Made by a program: the position numbers and the translations under genes. From assembly GCA_027452245.1 (NCBI GenBank), contig DAIDGW010000214.1, forward strand, positions 1 through 50,283: a stretch of DNA of 50,283 nucleotides, written 5' to 3'. Source of the DNA: Acidobacteriaceae bacterium (GTDB lineage: Bacteria > Acidobacteriota > Terriglobia > Terriglobales > Acidobacteriaceae). Positions within the stretch are counted from its first letter, which is position 1. Each line of letters starts with the position of its first letter. Under the pieces are notes generated by a model. The model was not told the origin of the DNA. It saw only the letters and a list, made by a program, of their open reading frames with translations, and searched no databases. Positions 15,894 to 24,914 of this stretch are shown here, piece by piece.

Positions 15894-16805
15894 ATGAGCA
15901 CATTCGGAGCAGCACCTGCTCCCATATTGACAGAAGCGGAACTGAAGCTGTTGCAGGCGCTCGTGTATCAGGAATGCGGCATGCACTTCGACGAACGCCG
16001 CACGCACTTTCTGCAGGACCGACTGCTGCGCCGGCTGCGCGAATGCCAGGTGGATTCGTTCTATTCCTACTACCGGCTGCTGATCAGCCAGGAGGGCAAA
16101 GACGAACTCGCCAAGCTGCTGGAAAACCTGACGGTCAACGAAACCAGTTTCTTCCGCCATAAGGCGCAGCTGGATCTGTTCCAAAAGTACGTACTCGAAG
16201 ACCTGTTCAAGCAGAAGCAGATGCGCCGCGAGTACTCGATTCGCGTGTGGAGCGCCGGATGTTCCACCGGCCAGGAAGCGTACACGCTGTCGATGCTGGT
16301 CACGGATGCGCTCGCCTACTACTACCTTCGCAATCCCTTGCCGATGGAATTACCGATGCCCAAGCCGATGATCCCACCGCCCTGGCGGGTGGAAGTTCTG
16401 GCCAGCGACATCAGCTACTCGGTTTTGCGCGCCGGGCAGGAAGGCACGTACAGCGAAACCCAGATGAATTCGGTCGACTACGGATACCGCCTGCGCTACT
16501 TCGACAAAGTAGGCGAGCGCTATGCGGTGAAGAAAGCCCTGAAAGAAATGGTGCATTTCGATTTTCACAATTTGAAGACCGAGTACCTGCCCCAGCGTAA
16601 TGACGTGATCTTCTGCCGCAACGTGATGATGTACTTCGATGAAGCCGAGCAGAAACGGCTGATCGAAAAGTTCTACCGTTGCCTGAATCCGAATGGATAC
16701 CTGTTCGTCGGACACGCCGAAAGCTTGCTGGGAGTAACCAAGAAATTCCAGATGGTACACCGCGACAGCGGAACGGCGTACCAGAGGGTTGAGGTGAAAG
16801 AGTGA
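15894..16805 (+). CDS. cheR: CheR chemoreceptor glutamate methyltransferase
   Basis: A canonical CheR that uses SAM to methylate receptor glutamates. I chose ATG 15894 (MSTFGAAPAPIL), which has AGGA 6 nt before it, over the in-frame GTG 15879. The N domain contains the basic helix THFLQDRLLRRLRE and the VNETSFFRHKAQ box; the SAM pocket is VWSAGCSTGQEAYTLSM; the catalytic segment is DVIFCRNVMMYFD, and the end reads YLFVGHAESL. All boxes are intact, in contrast to the CheR-like protein at 3563-4591. Its stop overlaps the CheA start (GTGA). Confidence 0.96.
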   Translation: MSTFGAAPAPILTEAELKLLQALVYQECGMHFDERRTHFLQDRLLRRLRECQVDSFYSYYRLLISQEGKDELAKLLENLTVNETSFFRHKAQLDLFQKYVLEDLFKQKQMRREYSIRVWSAGCSTGQEAYTLSMLVTDALAYYYLRNPLPMELPMPKPMIPPPWRVEVLASDISYSVLRAGQEGTYSETQMNSVDYGYRLRYFDKVGERYAVKKALKEMVHFDFHNLKTEYLPQRNDVIFCRNVMMYFDEAEQKRLIEKFYRCLNPNGYLFVGHAESLLGVTKKFQMVHRDSGTAYQRVEVKE

Positions 16806-18937
16806 ATCACTCTTCCGATGAGCGTGGCGCAGAACTGCGAGAGTTGTTTTTTGAGACCTCGCAGGAACTGCTGCAGGCGCTGAATGATGAGGCGCTCAAG
16901 CTGGAAAAAAAGCCCGGCGATGAAGAAATCGTCCGGAGCATCCGGCGCACGGCGCACACGCTCAAGGGCGACTCGGCAGCTTGCGGACTGCGCGAAATCA
17001 GCGAACTCGCCCACCAGTTCGAGGACGCGCTTTCGGTGGAAGGAGCCACCGCCAATGCCGCCGTTGCCGAAATTGCCTTCCAGGTAACCGATGTTTTTGG
17101 CGAGATGATCTCCGCCTACCGCAAAGGCAGCAAGCTTCCGTCTACCACCTCGTTGAGCAAGAAGATCAAGGCCTTGACCTCGGCTCCTGCGGTCCGGAAG
17201 TCCCGCGGCAAGAAGGCGAAGTCGATCGCCAAGCCTTCGGAGTGGACGGAGTACGAAAAGTTATCGATGACGCAAGCCCAGGCGAGCGGGATGGCGGTGT
17301 ATCACGTCGTCGCCAAAATCGATCCGCACTGCGCCATGCCGATTGCCGGACGGCAACTGATTCAGAACGGTGCGGCGGCCGCCGGTCGCGTATTAGCGAT
17401 CCGCCCCGATCCCAAATCTCCTGCCGCAGTCAAGCAGGTGGAACTGGTCGTAGCGACCTCGGGTGCTCCGGAACAGATTGAAGCTCGATGCAAGATTCCT
17501 ACCATTGCCGAGGAAGTTTCGGTGGAGTTGATGTTGGCCGCAGTCGAAATCATCGATCCCGCGGTCAACGCGGCAGCCCAAACAATTCCAGATCCGGCGC
17601 AGCCTCTCCCGTCTAAATCTGAGAGTGGGGCCGCCGAGAACAGCGCGGTACAGAGTACGACCGAGAACATTCTGCGCGTCGAAGCCGGCCGCATCGATAA
17701 CGTGTTGAACCTGGTCGGCGAACTGATCATCGGCAAGTCCATGCTGCAACAGGCGCTAAGTGAGTTTTCCAAACGTTATCCGCGGGAGTTGTTGCGCAGC
17801 ACATTCGCCGACGCCATGGCGTTTCAGGCGCGCGTACTCAACGATCTGCAACGCTCGGTCATGAAAATCCGCATGGTGCCCGTCGATCAACTCTTCCGCC
17901 GCTTCCCGCGCATCGTTCGGGATGTGGCGCGGCAGTGCAGCCGCGAAGTCGAACTGGTGGTCAGCGGACAAGACACCGATCTCGATAAAGGTATCCTCGA
18001 CGCCATCGCCGAACCCCTGACCCACATGGTGCGCAATGCCGTCAGTCACGGCATCGAGTCGCCAGAGGATCGCAGAAAAGCCGGGAAGGCGGCGCAGGGC
18101 ACGGTGCGGCTGAACGCCTATCACCAGGGCAATCAGGTCATCGTTGAAGTCAGCGATGATGGCCGCGGCCTCGACGCACAGCGCATTCGTGCCAAAGCGA
18201 TCGAACTTGGCTTTGTCAGCCCCGACGAATCATCGCGTCTCAGCGATTCGGAGGTAACAGACTTCATCTTCCGTCCCGGATTCAGCACGGCCGAGCAGGT
18301 CACGGAAGTTTCGGGACGTGGCGTCGGCATGGATGTCGTGCAAAGTGTCCTCCACAGGCTGAAGGCGACAATCACGGTGGAAACGCGTCCGGGCCAGGGC
18401 ACAACCTTCCGCCTCAAGCTGCCTTTGACTCTGGCCATCATCAAGGCCCTGCTTTTCTGGGTGGAACAGCGGCTTTACGCGATTCCCCTGAACGCGGTGG
18501 TCGAGATCGCGCGCACCACCGAAGCCGAAGTTCATCAGGTGGATAACTATGAAGTGCTGCAATTGCGGAATCAGGTGCTGCCGGTATTGCGCCTGGGACG
18601 ACCGCAATTGGTCGGGGAAGAAGGCAAGACCCACAAATTGTTCGTGCTCGTCATCACGGTTGGAGAAAGGAAGTACGGATTGATCGTAGATGCACTGGAA
18701 GGCGAAGAAGAATTGGTGATCAAGGCGTTGGATGACCAGACCTTCTCGACAGATCTGGTGTCGGGCGCTTCGATCCTAGGGGACGGACGCGTGGTGCTGA
18801 TCCTGAATCTGCCGGCGGTCGTCGAACATTTTGCGCACTCCCGGCCGCAGGAATCCGGCCGAGTACATTCCGGGCTGCTGCTCACCGCAACGGACCGCAT
18901 GCGTTTCGCCATGACACAGGCGGGAGGTCGGGCATGA
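16802..18937 (+). CDS. cheA: CheA chemotaxis histidine kinase
   Basis: A 711-residue CheA starting at GTG inside the cheR stop. P1 Hpt domain at 10-110 with H52 in HTLKGDSAACG; a basic linker; a P2-like domain around 155-250 (YHVVAKIDPHCAMPIAGRQL); P3 dimerisation helices at about 290-370; P4 ATPase with HMVRNAVSHGIE, DDGRGLD, RGVGMDVV and GQGTTFRLKLPL; and a P5 CheW-like domain from about 555. No receiver domain is fused. It phosphorylates CheY (20096) and CheB (18934). Coupled by 4-nt overlap to both neighbours. Confidence 0.97.
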   Translation: MNHSSDERGAELRELFFETSQELLQALNDEALKLEKKPGDEEIVRSIRRTAHTLKGDSAACGLREISELAHQFEDALSVEGATANAAVAEIAFQVTDVFGEMISAYRKGSKLPSTTSLSKKIKALTSAPAVRKSRGKKAKSIAKPSEWTEYEKLSMTQAQASGMAVYHVVAKIDPHCAMPIAGRQLIQNGAAAAGRVLAIRPDPKSPAAVKQVELVVATSGAPEQIEARCKIPTIAEEVSVELMLAAVEIIDPAVNAAAQTIPDPAQPLPSKSESGAAENSAVQSTTENILRVEAGRIDNVLNLVGELIIGKSMLQQALSEFSKRYPRELLRSTFADAMAFQARVLNDLQRSVMKIRMVPVDQLFRRFPRIVRDVARQCSREVELVVSGQDTDLDKGILDAIAEPLTHMVRNAVSHGIESPEDRRKAGKAAQGTVRLNAYHQGNQVIVEVSDDGRGLDAQRIRAKAIELGFVSPDESSRLSDSEVTDFIFRPGFSTAEQVTEVSGRGVGMDVVQSVLHRLKATITVETRPGQGTTFRLKLPLTLAIIKALLFWVEQRLYAIPLNAVVEIARTTEAEVHQVDNYEVLQLRNQVLPVLRLGRPQLVGEEGKTHKLFVLVITVGERKYGLIVDALEGEEELVIKALDDQTFSTDLVSGASILGDGRVVLILNLPAVVEHFAHSRPQESGRVHSGLLLTATDRMRFAMTQAGGRA

Positions 18938-20034
18938 ACCAGGGTCCAGTACGCGTTCTGGTCGTCGACGATTCGGCACTCATGCGGAAGCTGATTCCCC
19001 AGATGCTCGAAACCGACAGCTCCATCCAAGTCGTGGGAACGGCCATGGACGGGCAGTTCTGCCTGAAGAAGATTGAGGAACTGCGGCCCAACGTCATCAC
19101 TCTCGACCTGGAGATGCCCGGCATGAACGGCATCGACACGTTGAAAGAGATCATGCGGCGGCAACCCATCCCGGTGATTGTTTTCAGTTCGCACAGCACG
19201 GAAGGTGCGTCGGTCACCATGAAGGCGCTTGGCCTGGGAGCTTTCGACTTCCTGACCAAGCCGAAAGATACCGCTTCGCACATGGCGGAGACCGCAGCCG
19301 AACTGACCGCTAAGGTCAAAGCTGCAGCCGAGTGCAAGCTGAAACCGCGGCCCATGCCGGGCATCATCCCGCGTCCGGAAAAGCGCGAAGTGGTATCGGC
19401 GGCTACGGTTCCGAGCAAAGTCGTCGCCATCGGAATTTCCACCGGTGGCCCGCAGGCACTCGAATATCTGCTCGCACAACTGCCGGGCGATTTTCCCGCT
19501 TGCATCCTGGTGGTGCAGCATATGCCCGAAGGCTTCACTGAGATGTTCGCGCGGCGGCTGGATGAGACCTGCGCGTTGCGCGTGAAAGAAGCTCAGTCGG
19601 GAGACTTGCTGCAGGCCGGACGAGTACTGATTTGTCCCGGCAGCCGCCACTTAAAGGTAAAACGGATGCCTCTGGGAGACATCGCGATTCTCACCGACGA
19701 TCCCCGGGTCAATGGGCACCGCCCCAGCGCCGATGTGTTATTGAAGAGTGTCGCCGAAGAGTTCCGCACGCAAGCCATCGGACTCCTGATGACGGGCATG
19801 GGCGACGACGGTGCCGAAGGCCTGGGCGCCATCAAGAAATCGGGCGGAGTGACGATTGCCCAGAGTGAAGATTCCTGCGTGGTCTTCGGGATGCCGAAGG
19901 CGGCAATCGAGCGTGGTTACGCATCGCGCGTGGTTTCTCTGGACGTGCTTTCATCGACGCTACAAGCCGTCTGCGGCCGCAATAATTCAGGAGAAGTGGG
20001 TGGTAATGGCAAGGCGATGCACGCTGTCAGTTAA
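18934..20034 (+). CDS. cheB: CheB receptor methylesterase
   Basis: A 366-residue protein with a receiver (D58 in ITLDLEMPGMNG, K109) and a C-terminal methylesterase/deamidase. The catalytic triad is visible: S169 in GISTGG, H196 in VVQHMPEGF, and the Asp in MTGMGDDGAEGL. It removes methyl groups placed by CheR, so adaptation is complete in this cluster. The ATG overlaps the CheA stop (ATGA). A 60-nt gap separates it from cheY. Confidence 0.97.
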   Translation: MNQGPVRVLVVDDSALMRKLIPQMLETDSSIQVVGTAMDGQFCLKKIEELRPNVITLDLEMPGMNGIDTLKEIMRRQPIPVIVFSSHSTEGASVTMKALGLGAFDFLTKPKDTASHMAETAAELTAKVKAAAECKLKPRPMPGIIPRPEKREVVSAATVPSKVVAIGISTGGPQALEYLLAQLPGDFPACILVVQHMPEGFTEMFARRLDETCALRVKEAQSGDLLQAGRVLICPGSRHLKVKRMPLGDIAILTDDPRVNGHRPSADVLLKSVAEEFRTQAIGLLMTGMGDDGAEGLGAIKKSGGVTIAQSEDSCVVFGMPKAAIERGYASRVVSLDVLSSTLQAVCGRNNSGEVGGNGKAMHAVS

Positions 20035-20095
20035 CCAGCGCGCTTCATTTGCAAGGAATGATTCGTAAGGCAGTCAGCAAGAACGAGGAGGTTGT

Positions 20096-20536
20096 ATGGA
20101 GCAGTTTGCACCAGTAAAACGCAGCAAAGATGGGCAACCGGTTCGCTACTTAATCGTGGATGACTCGGTCTTTGCCCGGAAAAATCTCGCCCGCATGATT
20201 GAAACTTTCGGCGGGCAGGTGGCCGCCGAGGCCGGCGACGGCTTGACCGCCATCAGCGAGTTCGACCGCACCCATCCCGACATCGTGCTCATGGACATCA
20301 CCATGCCGCAGATGGAAGGCATTGAAGCGGCCGAGCGCATCGTGCAGCAGCATCCTGAGGCGCGCATCGTCATGGTCTCATCGGTGGGCTACCAGGAAAA
20401 TATTGTCGCGGCATTGCAGCGCGGCGCGCGGCATTTCGTGCAGAAACCCGTGAAGCCGGAAGTTCTGTATGAAGTGATCAAATATGTAATGGGAGAAGAC
20501 GGCGCGGTGGCGCAGAGCGCCGGCGCAGGGGCCTAA
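20096..20536 (+). CDS. cheY: CheY-like response regulator
   Basis: A 146-residue single receiver with D67 (VLMDITMPQMEG), acidic pair VDD (21-23), T/S at VSS (94-96) and K117 in VQKP. An N-terminal extension of about 15 residues and an Ala/Gly-rich tail flank the fold. It is preceded by GAGGAGG and followed after 4 nt by cheX, so it is the probable diffusible output of this CheA. No flagellar genes lie in the window; the output could be pili or another target. Confidence 0.93.
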   Translation: MEQFAPVKRSKDGQPVRYLIVDDSVFARKNLARMIETFGGQVAAEAGDGLTAISEFDRTHPDIVLMDITMPQMEGIEAAERIVQQHPEARIVMVSSVGYQENIVAALQRGARHFVQKPVKPEVLYEVIKYVMGEDGAVAQSAGAGA

Positions 20537-20540
20537 GTCC

Positions 20541-21035
20541 ATGAAGATGGAATTGATTCAGCCCTTCATCAACGCGGCTGACGCGGTGTTGTCGCAGGGT
20601 CTGCACGGCAGGACCAAGGTGAACAATCTCACCATGGAAGAGGATGCGTATCGCCGCAAGGGCGTGGCCGGCATGATCGCTTTAACCGGCGACATCGAAG
20701 GACGCATCGTGCTTGATCTGGAGCCGCAGACGGCCGTACGCGTGGCCAGCCATTACGCCGGAGCCGAACTGCCGGAATCGGATTCGCTGATCAAAGAGAC
20801 CATCTTTGAACTGGCGAACCAGGTCGTCGGCAATGCCATTTCCGCGCTCAACGACCAGGGATTCAAATTCCGCGTCCATCCGCCTGTCTTGCTGACGGCC
20901 GATCAAGGCGACGGCAGCAGTGAAGACGTCGAGGCGCTGATGATTCATTTCGAAACGGCCATGGGTGACGTCTTCATGAACGTCGCGCTGCGCCATAATC
21001 CGCAGCGGATGAAGGAACACGCCGTCGGAGCGTAA
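20541..21035 (+). CDS. cheX: CheX-type CheY-P phosphatase
   Basis: A 164-residue protein of the CheC/CheX/FliY family. The family's catalytic helix with Glu and Asn is present as ETIFELANQVVGNAISAL (around residues 88-105), and the N-terminal half GMIALTGDIEGRIVLDLEP has the expected beta pattern. One such helix fits CheX, which works as a dimer and dephosphorylates CheY-P. It ends the chemosensory operon, directly after cheY. No cheD is present. Confidence 0.88.
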   Translation: MKMELIQPFINAADAVLSQGLHGRTKVNNLTMEEDAYRRKGVAGMIALTGDIEGRIVLDLEPQTAVRVASHYAGAELPESDSLIKETIFELANQVVGNAISALNDQGFKFRVHPPVLLTADQGDGSSEDVEALMIHFETAMGDVFMNVALRHNPQRMKEHAVGA

Positions 21036-21113
21036 GAGCCCGCGTGCTCCCCAACGGCCCCGCGCCGCAATTTGCAATTTCGGATTATCTCAGCTGGTAA
21101 ACCTGGAACCGTA

Positions 21114-21521
21114 TCACGGGTCTTCCGCCCCAGGCACAGATTTTCTTCGGACTAGAGTTCTTTCCGCTTTCCACCCCAGATGAGCTCGCCCCCACTGCCG
21201 CACCGATTGCAAGACGGGGCGCACGCTCTGGCCGTGCTCTGAAATACAGTATTCCACCCGCGGAGGAACTTCAGCGTATACCGTCCTCGAAATCAAGCCT
21301 TCCCGTTCCAGGTCACGCAGCGTCGCCGAGAGCACCTTGTGCGAAATGTCAGGCATGAGCCGCCGGAGTTCATTGAAACGGCGCGTGCCAGAGTCTAGCC
21401 AGTAGAGACAGATCAAGCTCCATTTGCCTCCGATTGCCGTTATCGCGGCGGTCAGCGGACACTTGGTCGGGGCCGCGGATTGCGCTTCTTCGTCGGTTTT
21501 CGCGAGGGTACGAGTTTCCAT
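21114..21521 (-). CDS. HxlR-family winged-helix regulator
   Basis: A 135-residue HxlR/YodB-type transcription factor. The family signature is clear: CPLTAAITAIGGKWSLICLYWL, RRFNELRRLMPDISHKVLSATLRDLEREGLISR and VPPRVEYCISEHG. C21 lies just before the GGKW helix, at the place where redox- and electrophile-sensing members carry their reactive cysteine. It is divergent from the duplicated secreted protein at 21586, with a 64-nt gap that contains an inverted repeat, so it most likely represses that operon and itself. Confidence 0.93.
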   Translation of the reverse strand: METRTLAKTDEEAQSAAPTKCPLTAAITAIGGKWSLICLYWLDSGTRRFNELRRLMPDISHKVLSATLRDLEREGLISRTVYAEVPPRVEYCISEHGQSVRPVLQSVRQWGRAHLGWKAERTLVRRKSVPGAEDP

Positions 21522-21551
21522 GAGGTTACCCAGTCACCAAAAAGTGCATTC

Positions 21552-21576
21552 TTGCGCTTTGATGCGGAGTGCGCAA
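21552..21576. promoter_or_regulatory. inverted repeat between HxlR gene and its divergent neighbour
   Basis: TTGCGC (21552-21557) and GCGCAA (21571-21576) are perfect 6-nt inverted copies about 19 nt centre to centre, in the 64-nt divergent gap. Position and spacing suit an HxlR-type operator, but I cannot confirm it from this one site. Confidence 0.35.
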
Positions 21577-21585
21577 CTCTGAAGC

Positions 21586-22743
21586 ATGGCTTACCTTGAC
21601 CACCGATCCGTTCGGCTTGGGCGTTTTCTCACGGCTTGCGCGTTTCTCTTGGGCGTCACAATGCTTTTCGGAGCTCAAGGCGGTCCACAGGCTAGAGCCG
21701 CCTATCAGAATACCTCTCCGACCTCCCTGCGCGATGGACAACACGATTTCGATTTCGTTTTCGGAACATGGCGCAGCCATGTATCTAAGATCCTGCATCC
21801 GCTCGCTGGTTCGGCCACATGGGCAGAATACGATGGAGTTTCCCATACCCGAGAGATCTGGGATGGACGGGCTGACTTGGCTCAATTGGAAGCTGATGGT
21901 CCGGCCGGCCACCTGGAACTCCTCTGTCTGCGGCTCTACAATCCCACCACTCGCCAATGGACCTTGAACTACGCCAACAGCGGGGATGGTACGCTCGAAA
22001 CTCCGCTAGTTGGCAAATTCAATTATGGCCGGGGAGAATTCTACGATCAGCAAACATTTGACGGCAAAGCGATCTTCGTCCGGCAGATATGGTCGGATAT
22101 AACCAAAACCTCCGCGCACTTCGAACAATCCTTCTCTGCGGATGGCGGCAAAACCTGGAAAGTCAACTTCATTGAGAACTTCACGCGGATATCAGACGAT
22201 GGCAATATCAGTGGGAACTCCAAATGGTCATCACCCCATGAGGGCGTAAGCCATGATTTCGACTTCGAAATCGGAATTTGGAACACTCACGTTTCCAGAA
22301 TTCTGCATCCTCTGAGCGGGTCCGAAACTTGGGCCGATTACCATGGCACATCGACCGTCGAGAGCATATGGAACGGCCGCGCCAATCTGGTGGAACTTGA
22401 AGTGGAAGGTCCATCAGGTCACATCGAGGGTCTGAACTTGCGCCTGTATAATCCCCGATCGCAGCAGTGGAATCTGACTTATGCCAACAGCCGTACCGGC
22501 ACGTTAAGCAATCCGACGATCGGCGAGTTCAAGAGCGGACGCGGCGAATTTTATGATCAGGAAGCACTCAATGAGCGCTCCATATTTGTACGGTTCGTAA
22601 TTTCCGACATCCATCCCCATTCTTGCCATTTCGAACAGTCATTCTCTGATGATGGCGGAAAGACTTGGGAAGTAAATTGGATCGCCACCGATACCCGGAT
22701 GACGAAGCATGACGATATTCGCAAAAGCGGGAAAATCCCATGA
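21586..22743 (+). CDS. secreted protein with two in-register copies of one domain
   Basis: A 385-residue protein with an N-terminal signal peptide (about 1-38, ending GPQARA). The mature part is an internal duplication: residues 53-201 align with 223-371 at a constant offset of exactly 170 residues, with no gaps. Both copies share HDFDF..G.W, HVS+ILHPL.GS.TWA, GRGEFYDQ and HFEQSFS.DGGKTW. The lipocalin-like spacing recalls DUF1579-type domains, but I do not claim a family. No catalytic residues are obvious; a ligand-binding beta-barrel pair is possible. Coupled by ATGA to the NIPSNAP gene and divergent from the HxlR regulator. Confidence 0.85.
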   Translation: MAYLDHRSVRLGRFLTACAFLLGVTMLFGAQGGPQARAAYQNTSPTSLRDGQHDFDFVFGTWRSHVSKILHPLAGSATWAEYDGVSHTREIWDGRADLAQLEADGPAGHLELLCLRLYNPTTRQWTLNYANSGDGTLETPLVGKFNYGRGEFYDQQTFDGKAIFVRQIWSDITKTSAHFEQSFSADGGKTWKVNFIENFTRISDDGNISGNSKWSSPHEGVSHDFDFEIGIWNTHVSRILHPLSGSETWADYHGTSTVESIWNGRANLVELEVEGPSGHIEGLNLRLYNPRSQQWNLTYANSRTGTLSNPTIGEFKSGRGEFYDQEALNERSIFVRFVISDIHPHSCHFEQSFSDDGGKTWEVNWIATDTRMTKHDDIRKSGKIP

Positions 22744-23054
22744 TCATCGAGATGCGCACTTACAAAACCAAGCCGGGCAAGCGGACCGAATTCCTCGAGA
22801 TCTTCCGCACCCAGTCACTCCCCGCCCATGCGGAAATTGGAATGAAAATCCTGGGTCCGTTTCTGTCCGTCGAAGATCCTGACACCTTCTTCTTCATGCG
22901 CGGCTTTCCCGACCTGGCTTCACGCGAGCCGATGAAGACGAAATTCTATGAAGGCGAACTCTGGAAAAGCAAATTAGAAAATGCCCTTATGCCCATGCTG
23001 GAAAAATATGATGTCGTGCTGGTGGAAGATACGGATGGACTGGTTCGTTGGTAG
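22740..23054 (+). CDS. NIPSNAP-family protein
   Basis: A 104-residue dimeric alpha/beta-barrel (ferredoxin-like) protein. The opening MIIEMRTYKTKPGKRTEFLEIF, the central GPFLSVEDPDTFFFMRGFPDLASRE and the downstream FYEGELWK are typical of NIPSNAP proteins. Members of this superfamily include small monooxygenases and stress-response enzymes, but no specific substrate can be named. Its ATG overlaps the stop of the duplicated secreted protein, so the two are made together, presumably under HxlR control. Confidence 0.88.
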   Translation: MIIEMRTYKTKPGKRTEFLEIFRTQSLPAHAEIGMKILGPFLSVEDPDTFFFMRGFPDLASREPMKTKFYEGELWKSKLENALMPMLEKYDVVLVEDTDGLVRW

Positions 23055-23059
23055 TGCCC

Positions 23060-24004
23060 TCATCCGAACTGCAGCGTAGCTTCGGATTGTCCCAGGTCAT
23101 CCACAGGATCGGCGAATCTCCTCAGGTCCGGATAGTTCTGCACCAGCGTAGCCGGAGCGGGCACGTGCTTTCCGCTCAGCATCGCCTTCAGTTCCAGCGC
23201 ATTCACCGCGGCCTTGCTCTCGAAATGATTATTGGTGATCACGTAAGTCGACTGCGCTCGTTCGGCAAGGTTCGCAATGCGGCTCTTCCAGTCGGCAAGT
23301 TCGCTCTCTTTGTAGAGATAGTTATAGCGGTCGTTGCGATTGTCGGAATCGAACCACTGATCATAGTTACGCCCGTGCAGGCGGACGTAGGCGATCGGCG
23401 CCGTCACATGCTCGGTGGGCGAAAGAGAGCGTCCGAGCAGCGGCTGGTCAATATTGCAGAATCCTACGTTCTTTTGCGTGAACGATTCCAGCGTGGCAGG
23501 ATCGTTCCAACTCGAATGCCGCACCTCGACCACACGTGGATATTCGATGAACTGCCGCAGCAGGCGATCAAGATATTCGCGATTTAGCGGCGTGTTCTTG
23601 TATGAGACAGGAAACTGGATTAGCAACGCTCCTAGCTTCCCTTCTCCGGCCAGCACGTCCAAGCCTTCGCGGGTTTGCGCTTCATCTTCGTCGGTCGGCC
23701 GGATGGTCGCAGCCGATGTAGGCTCCATCACTGCGATTGGCGAGTGTGTGAACGCGCGATAGAGCTTCGCGGTAAAAACGAATTTCGGATTCGCTAGCGC
23801 GACGCGGCGGCACCAGAATTTGGCAATCTCCGGCTTCAGCGGTCCGTAAAAGGATGTGTTGATCTCGGCCGTGTCGAAGAAGCGCGCAAGATATTCGAGG
23901 CGATGGTGTTTGCGGTAGTCGAGTCCGGCAGGAAAGAAGATTCCCTCCCAGTCTTTGTAAGACCAGCCAGCCGTGCCGATGCGGACCTGGGGTGCGGATT
24001 CCAT
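23060..24004 (-). CDS. DUF72 (YecE-like) TIM-barrel protein
   Basis: A 314-residue protein from ATG 24004 (MESAPQVRIGTAGWSYKDW); the frame is open upstream to 24163, but the extra 53 residues are Cys/Arg-rich and unlike the family. DUF72 marks are clear: VRIGTAGWSYKDWEGIFFP, EINTSFYGPLKPE, FVFTAKLYRAFTH, LGALLIQFPVSYKNT, EVRHSSW, and AYVRLHGRNYDQW. The fold is a TIM barrel of unknown biochemical function. It converges on the NIPSNAP gene with 5 nt between stops. Confidence 0.9.
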   Translation of the reverse strand: MESAPQVRIGTAGWSYKDWEGIFFPAGLDYRKHHRLEYLARFFDTAEINTSFYGPLKPEIAKFWCRRVALANPKFVFTAKLYRAFTHSPIAVMEPTSAATIRPTDEDEAQTREGLDVLAGEGKLGALLIQFPVSYKNTPLNREYLDRLLRQFIEYPRVVEVRHSSWNDPATLESFTQKNVGFCNIDQPLLGRSLSPTEHVTAPIAYVRLHGRNYDQWFDSDNRNDRYNYLYKESELADWKSRIANLAERAQSTYVITNNHFESKAAVNALELKAMLSGKHVPAPATLVQNYPDLRRFADPVDDLGQSEATLQFG

Positions 24005-24170
24005 AGGAATCGCAGACGGAGGGCAACAGAAGCGTAGCATAACCAGTTTGCCGGCGGTTTTCGGCGGTAAGGAGTCCGCTTTCTTGCCAGGACGGGAACA
24101 GCAGAGTACTCGCTGCGCGGAACGACAAAACTGCTTGCGGCAAGCTGCGAGCAGCCGTGCCATCGACGGT

Positions 24171-24914
24171 TTACGCCGTCAATATGCCGCTGCGAATATC
24201 TTTTGCGGCTTGCTCCACCTGCTCGGGTTTACCAACATCGCGCCAGTAATATGGGTCGGCGGGAAAGGCCACAATTTTTTCTCCGGCGCGGGCGAGGCGC
24301 AGATAGACGTCAATGATCGAGAACACCCCCTGCTCCGTCATGAGTCCGAAAATACGCGGCGAGATCACGTGAATGCCGCAGAATGCGAGCGCTCGCGACT
24401 GATCGCAAGAGATTGCGATTTCATCGGGTTCGCCCTTCCGCCGGCGTCCGCAGAGCCGAAGCTGTGTATCGAACAGTAATTGCCGTGAGCTCTCACGCTT
24501 TTGGACCGCGAGCGAGGCCAACGCTCCGTGCTCGCGATGGAAGGCCGGCATTTGCCCGAGGTCGATATTGCTGAGCACATCCACGTTGTGAACCAAAAAT
24601 GGCTCGTCTCTCGAATCCTCCCCAAAAAAAGGCGCGGCTTTCTTGAGGCCCCCTCCGGTGTCCAGCAGCATGTCTTCCTCACGAGAAATCTCGAGGCGCA
24701 TGCCGAAATTGTTCTTCGAACGGAGATACTCCACAACCTGGTCGGCGAAATGGTGAACGTTGACGATTACCTCATTCACGCCAAAACGCCGCAATCGACA
24801 GAGAGTGATTTCCAGCAGAGTGCGTCCTTCAATTTCAACAAGAGCCTTAGGACGATCGTTGGTGAGAGGCTGAAGGCGGGTGCCCAGTCCGGCCGCGAAG
24901 ACCATGGCTTTCAT
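24171..24914 (-). CDS. MurU-like sugar-1-phosphate nucleotidyltransferase
   Basis: A 247-residue NTP-transferase. The N terminus AAGLGTRLQPLTNDRPKALV is the nucleotide-binding signature; VHNVDVLS holds the metal-binding Asp; RDVGKPEQ closes the fold. Length and lack of a C-terminal beta-helix fit MurU (MurNAc-1-P uridylyltransferase) of the anabolic peptidoglycan recycling route rather than GlmU or RfbA. The next gene upstream in the operon is an AmgK-like sugar kinase, which in that pathway supplies the sugar-1-phosphate, and the two overlap as ATGA. Substrate is inferred from this pairing. Confidence 0.85.
   Translation of the reverse strand: MKAMVFAAGLGTRLQPLTNDRPKALVEIEGRTLLEITLCRLRRFGVNEVIVNVHHFADQVVEYLRSKNNFGMRLEISREEDMLLDTGGGLKKAAPFFGEDSRDEPFLVHNVDVLSNIDLGQMPAFHREHGALASLAVQKRESSRQLLFDTQLRLCGRRRKGEPDEIAISCDQSRALAFCGIHVISPRIFGLMTEQGVFSIIDVYLRLARAGEKIVAFPADPYYWRDVGKPEQVEQAAKDIRSGILTA

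Noticed and set aside
20541-21113. Terminator at the end of the chemosensory operon
   Set aside because: The gap after cheX has only short A/T repeats, no GC-rich stem followed by a T-run.
23060-24163. Longer 367-residue form of the DUF72 protein
   Set aside because: The extra 53 residues are Cys/Arg-rich and precede the typical family start; ATG 24004 gives the normal length.
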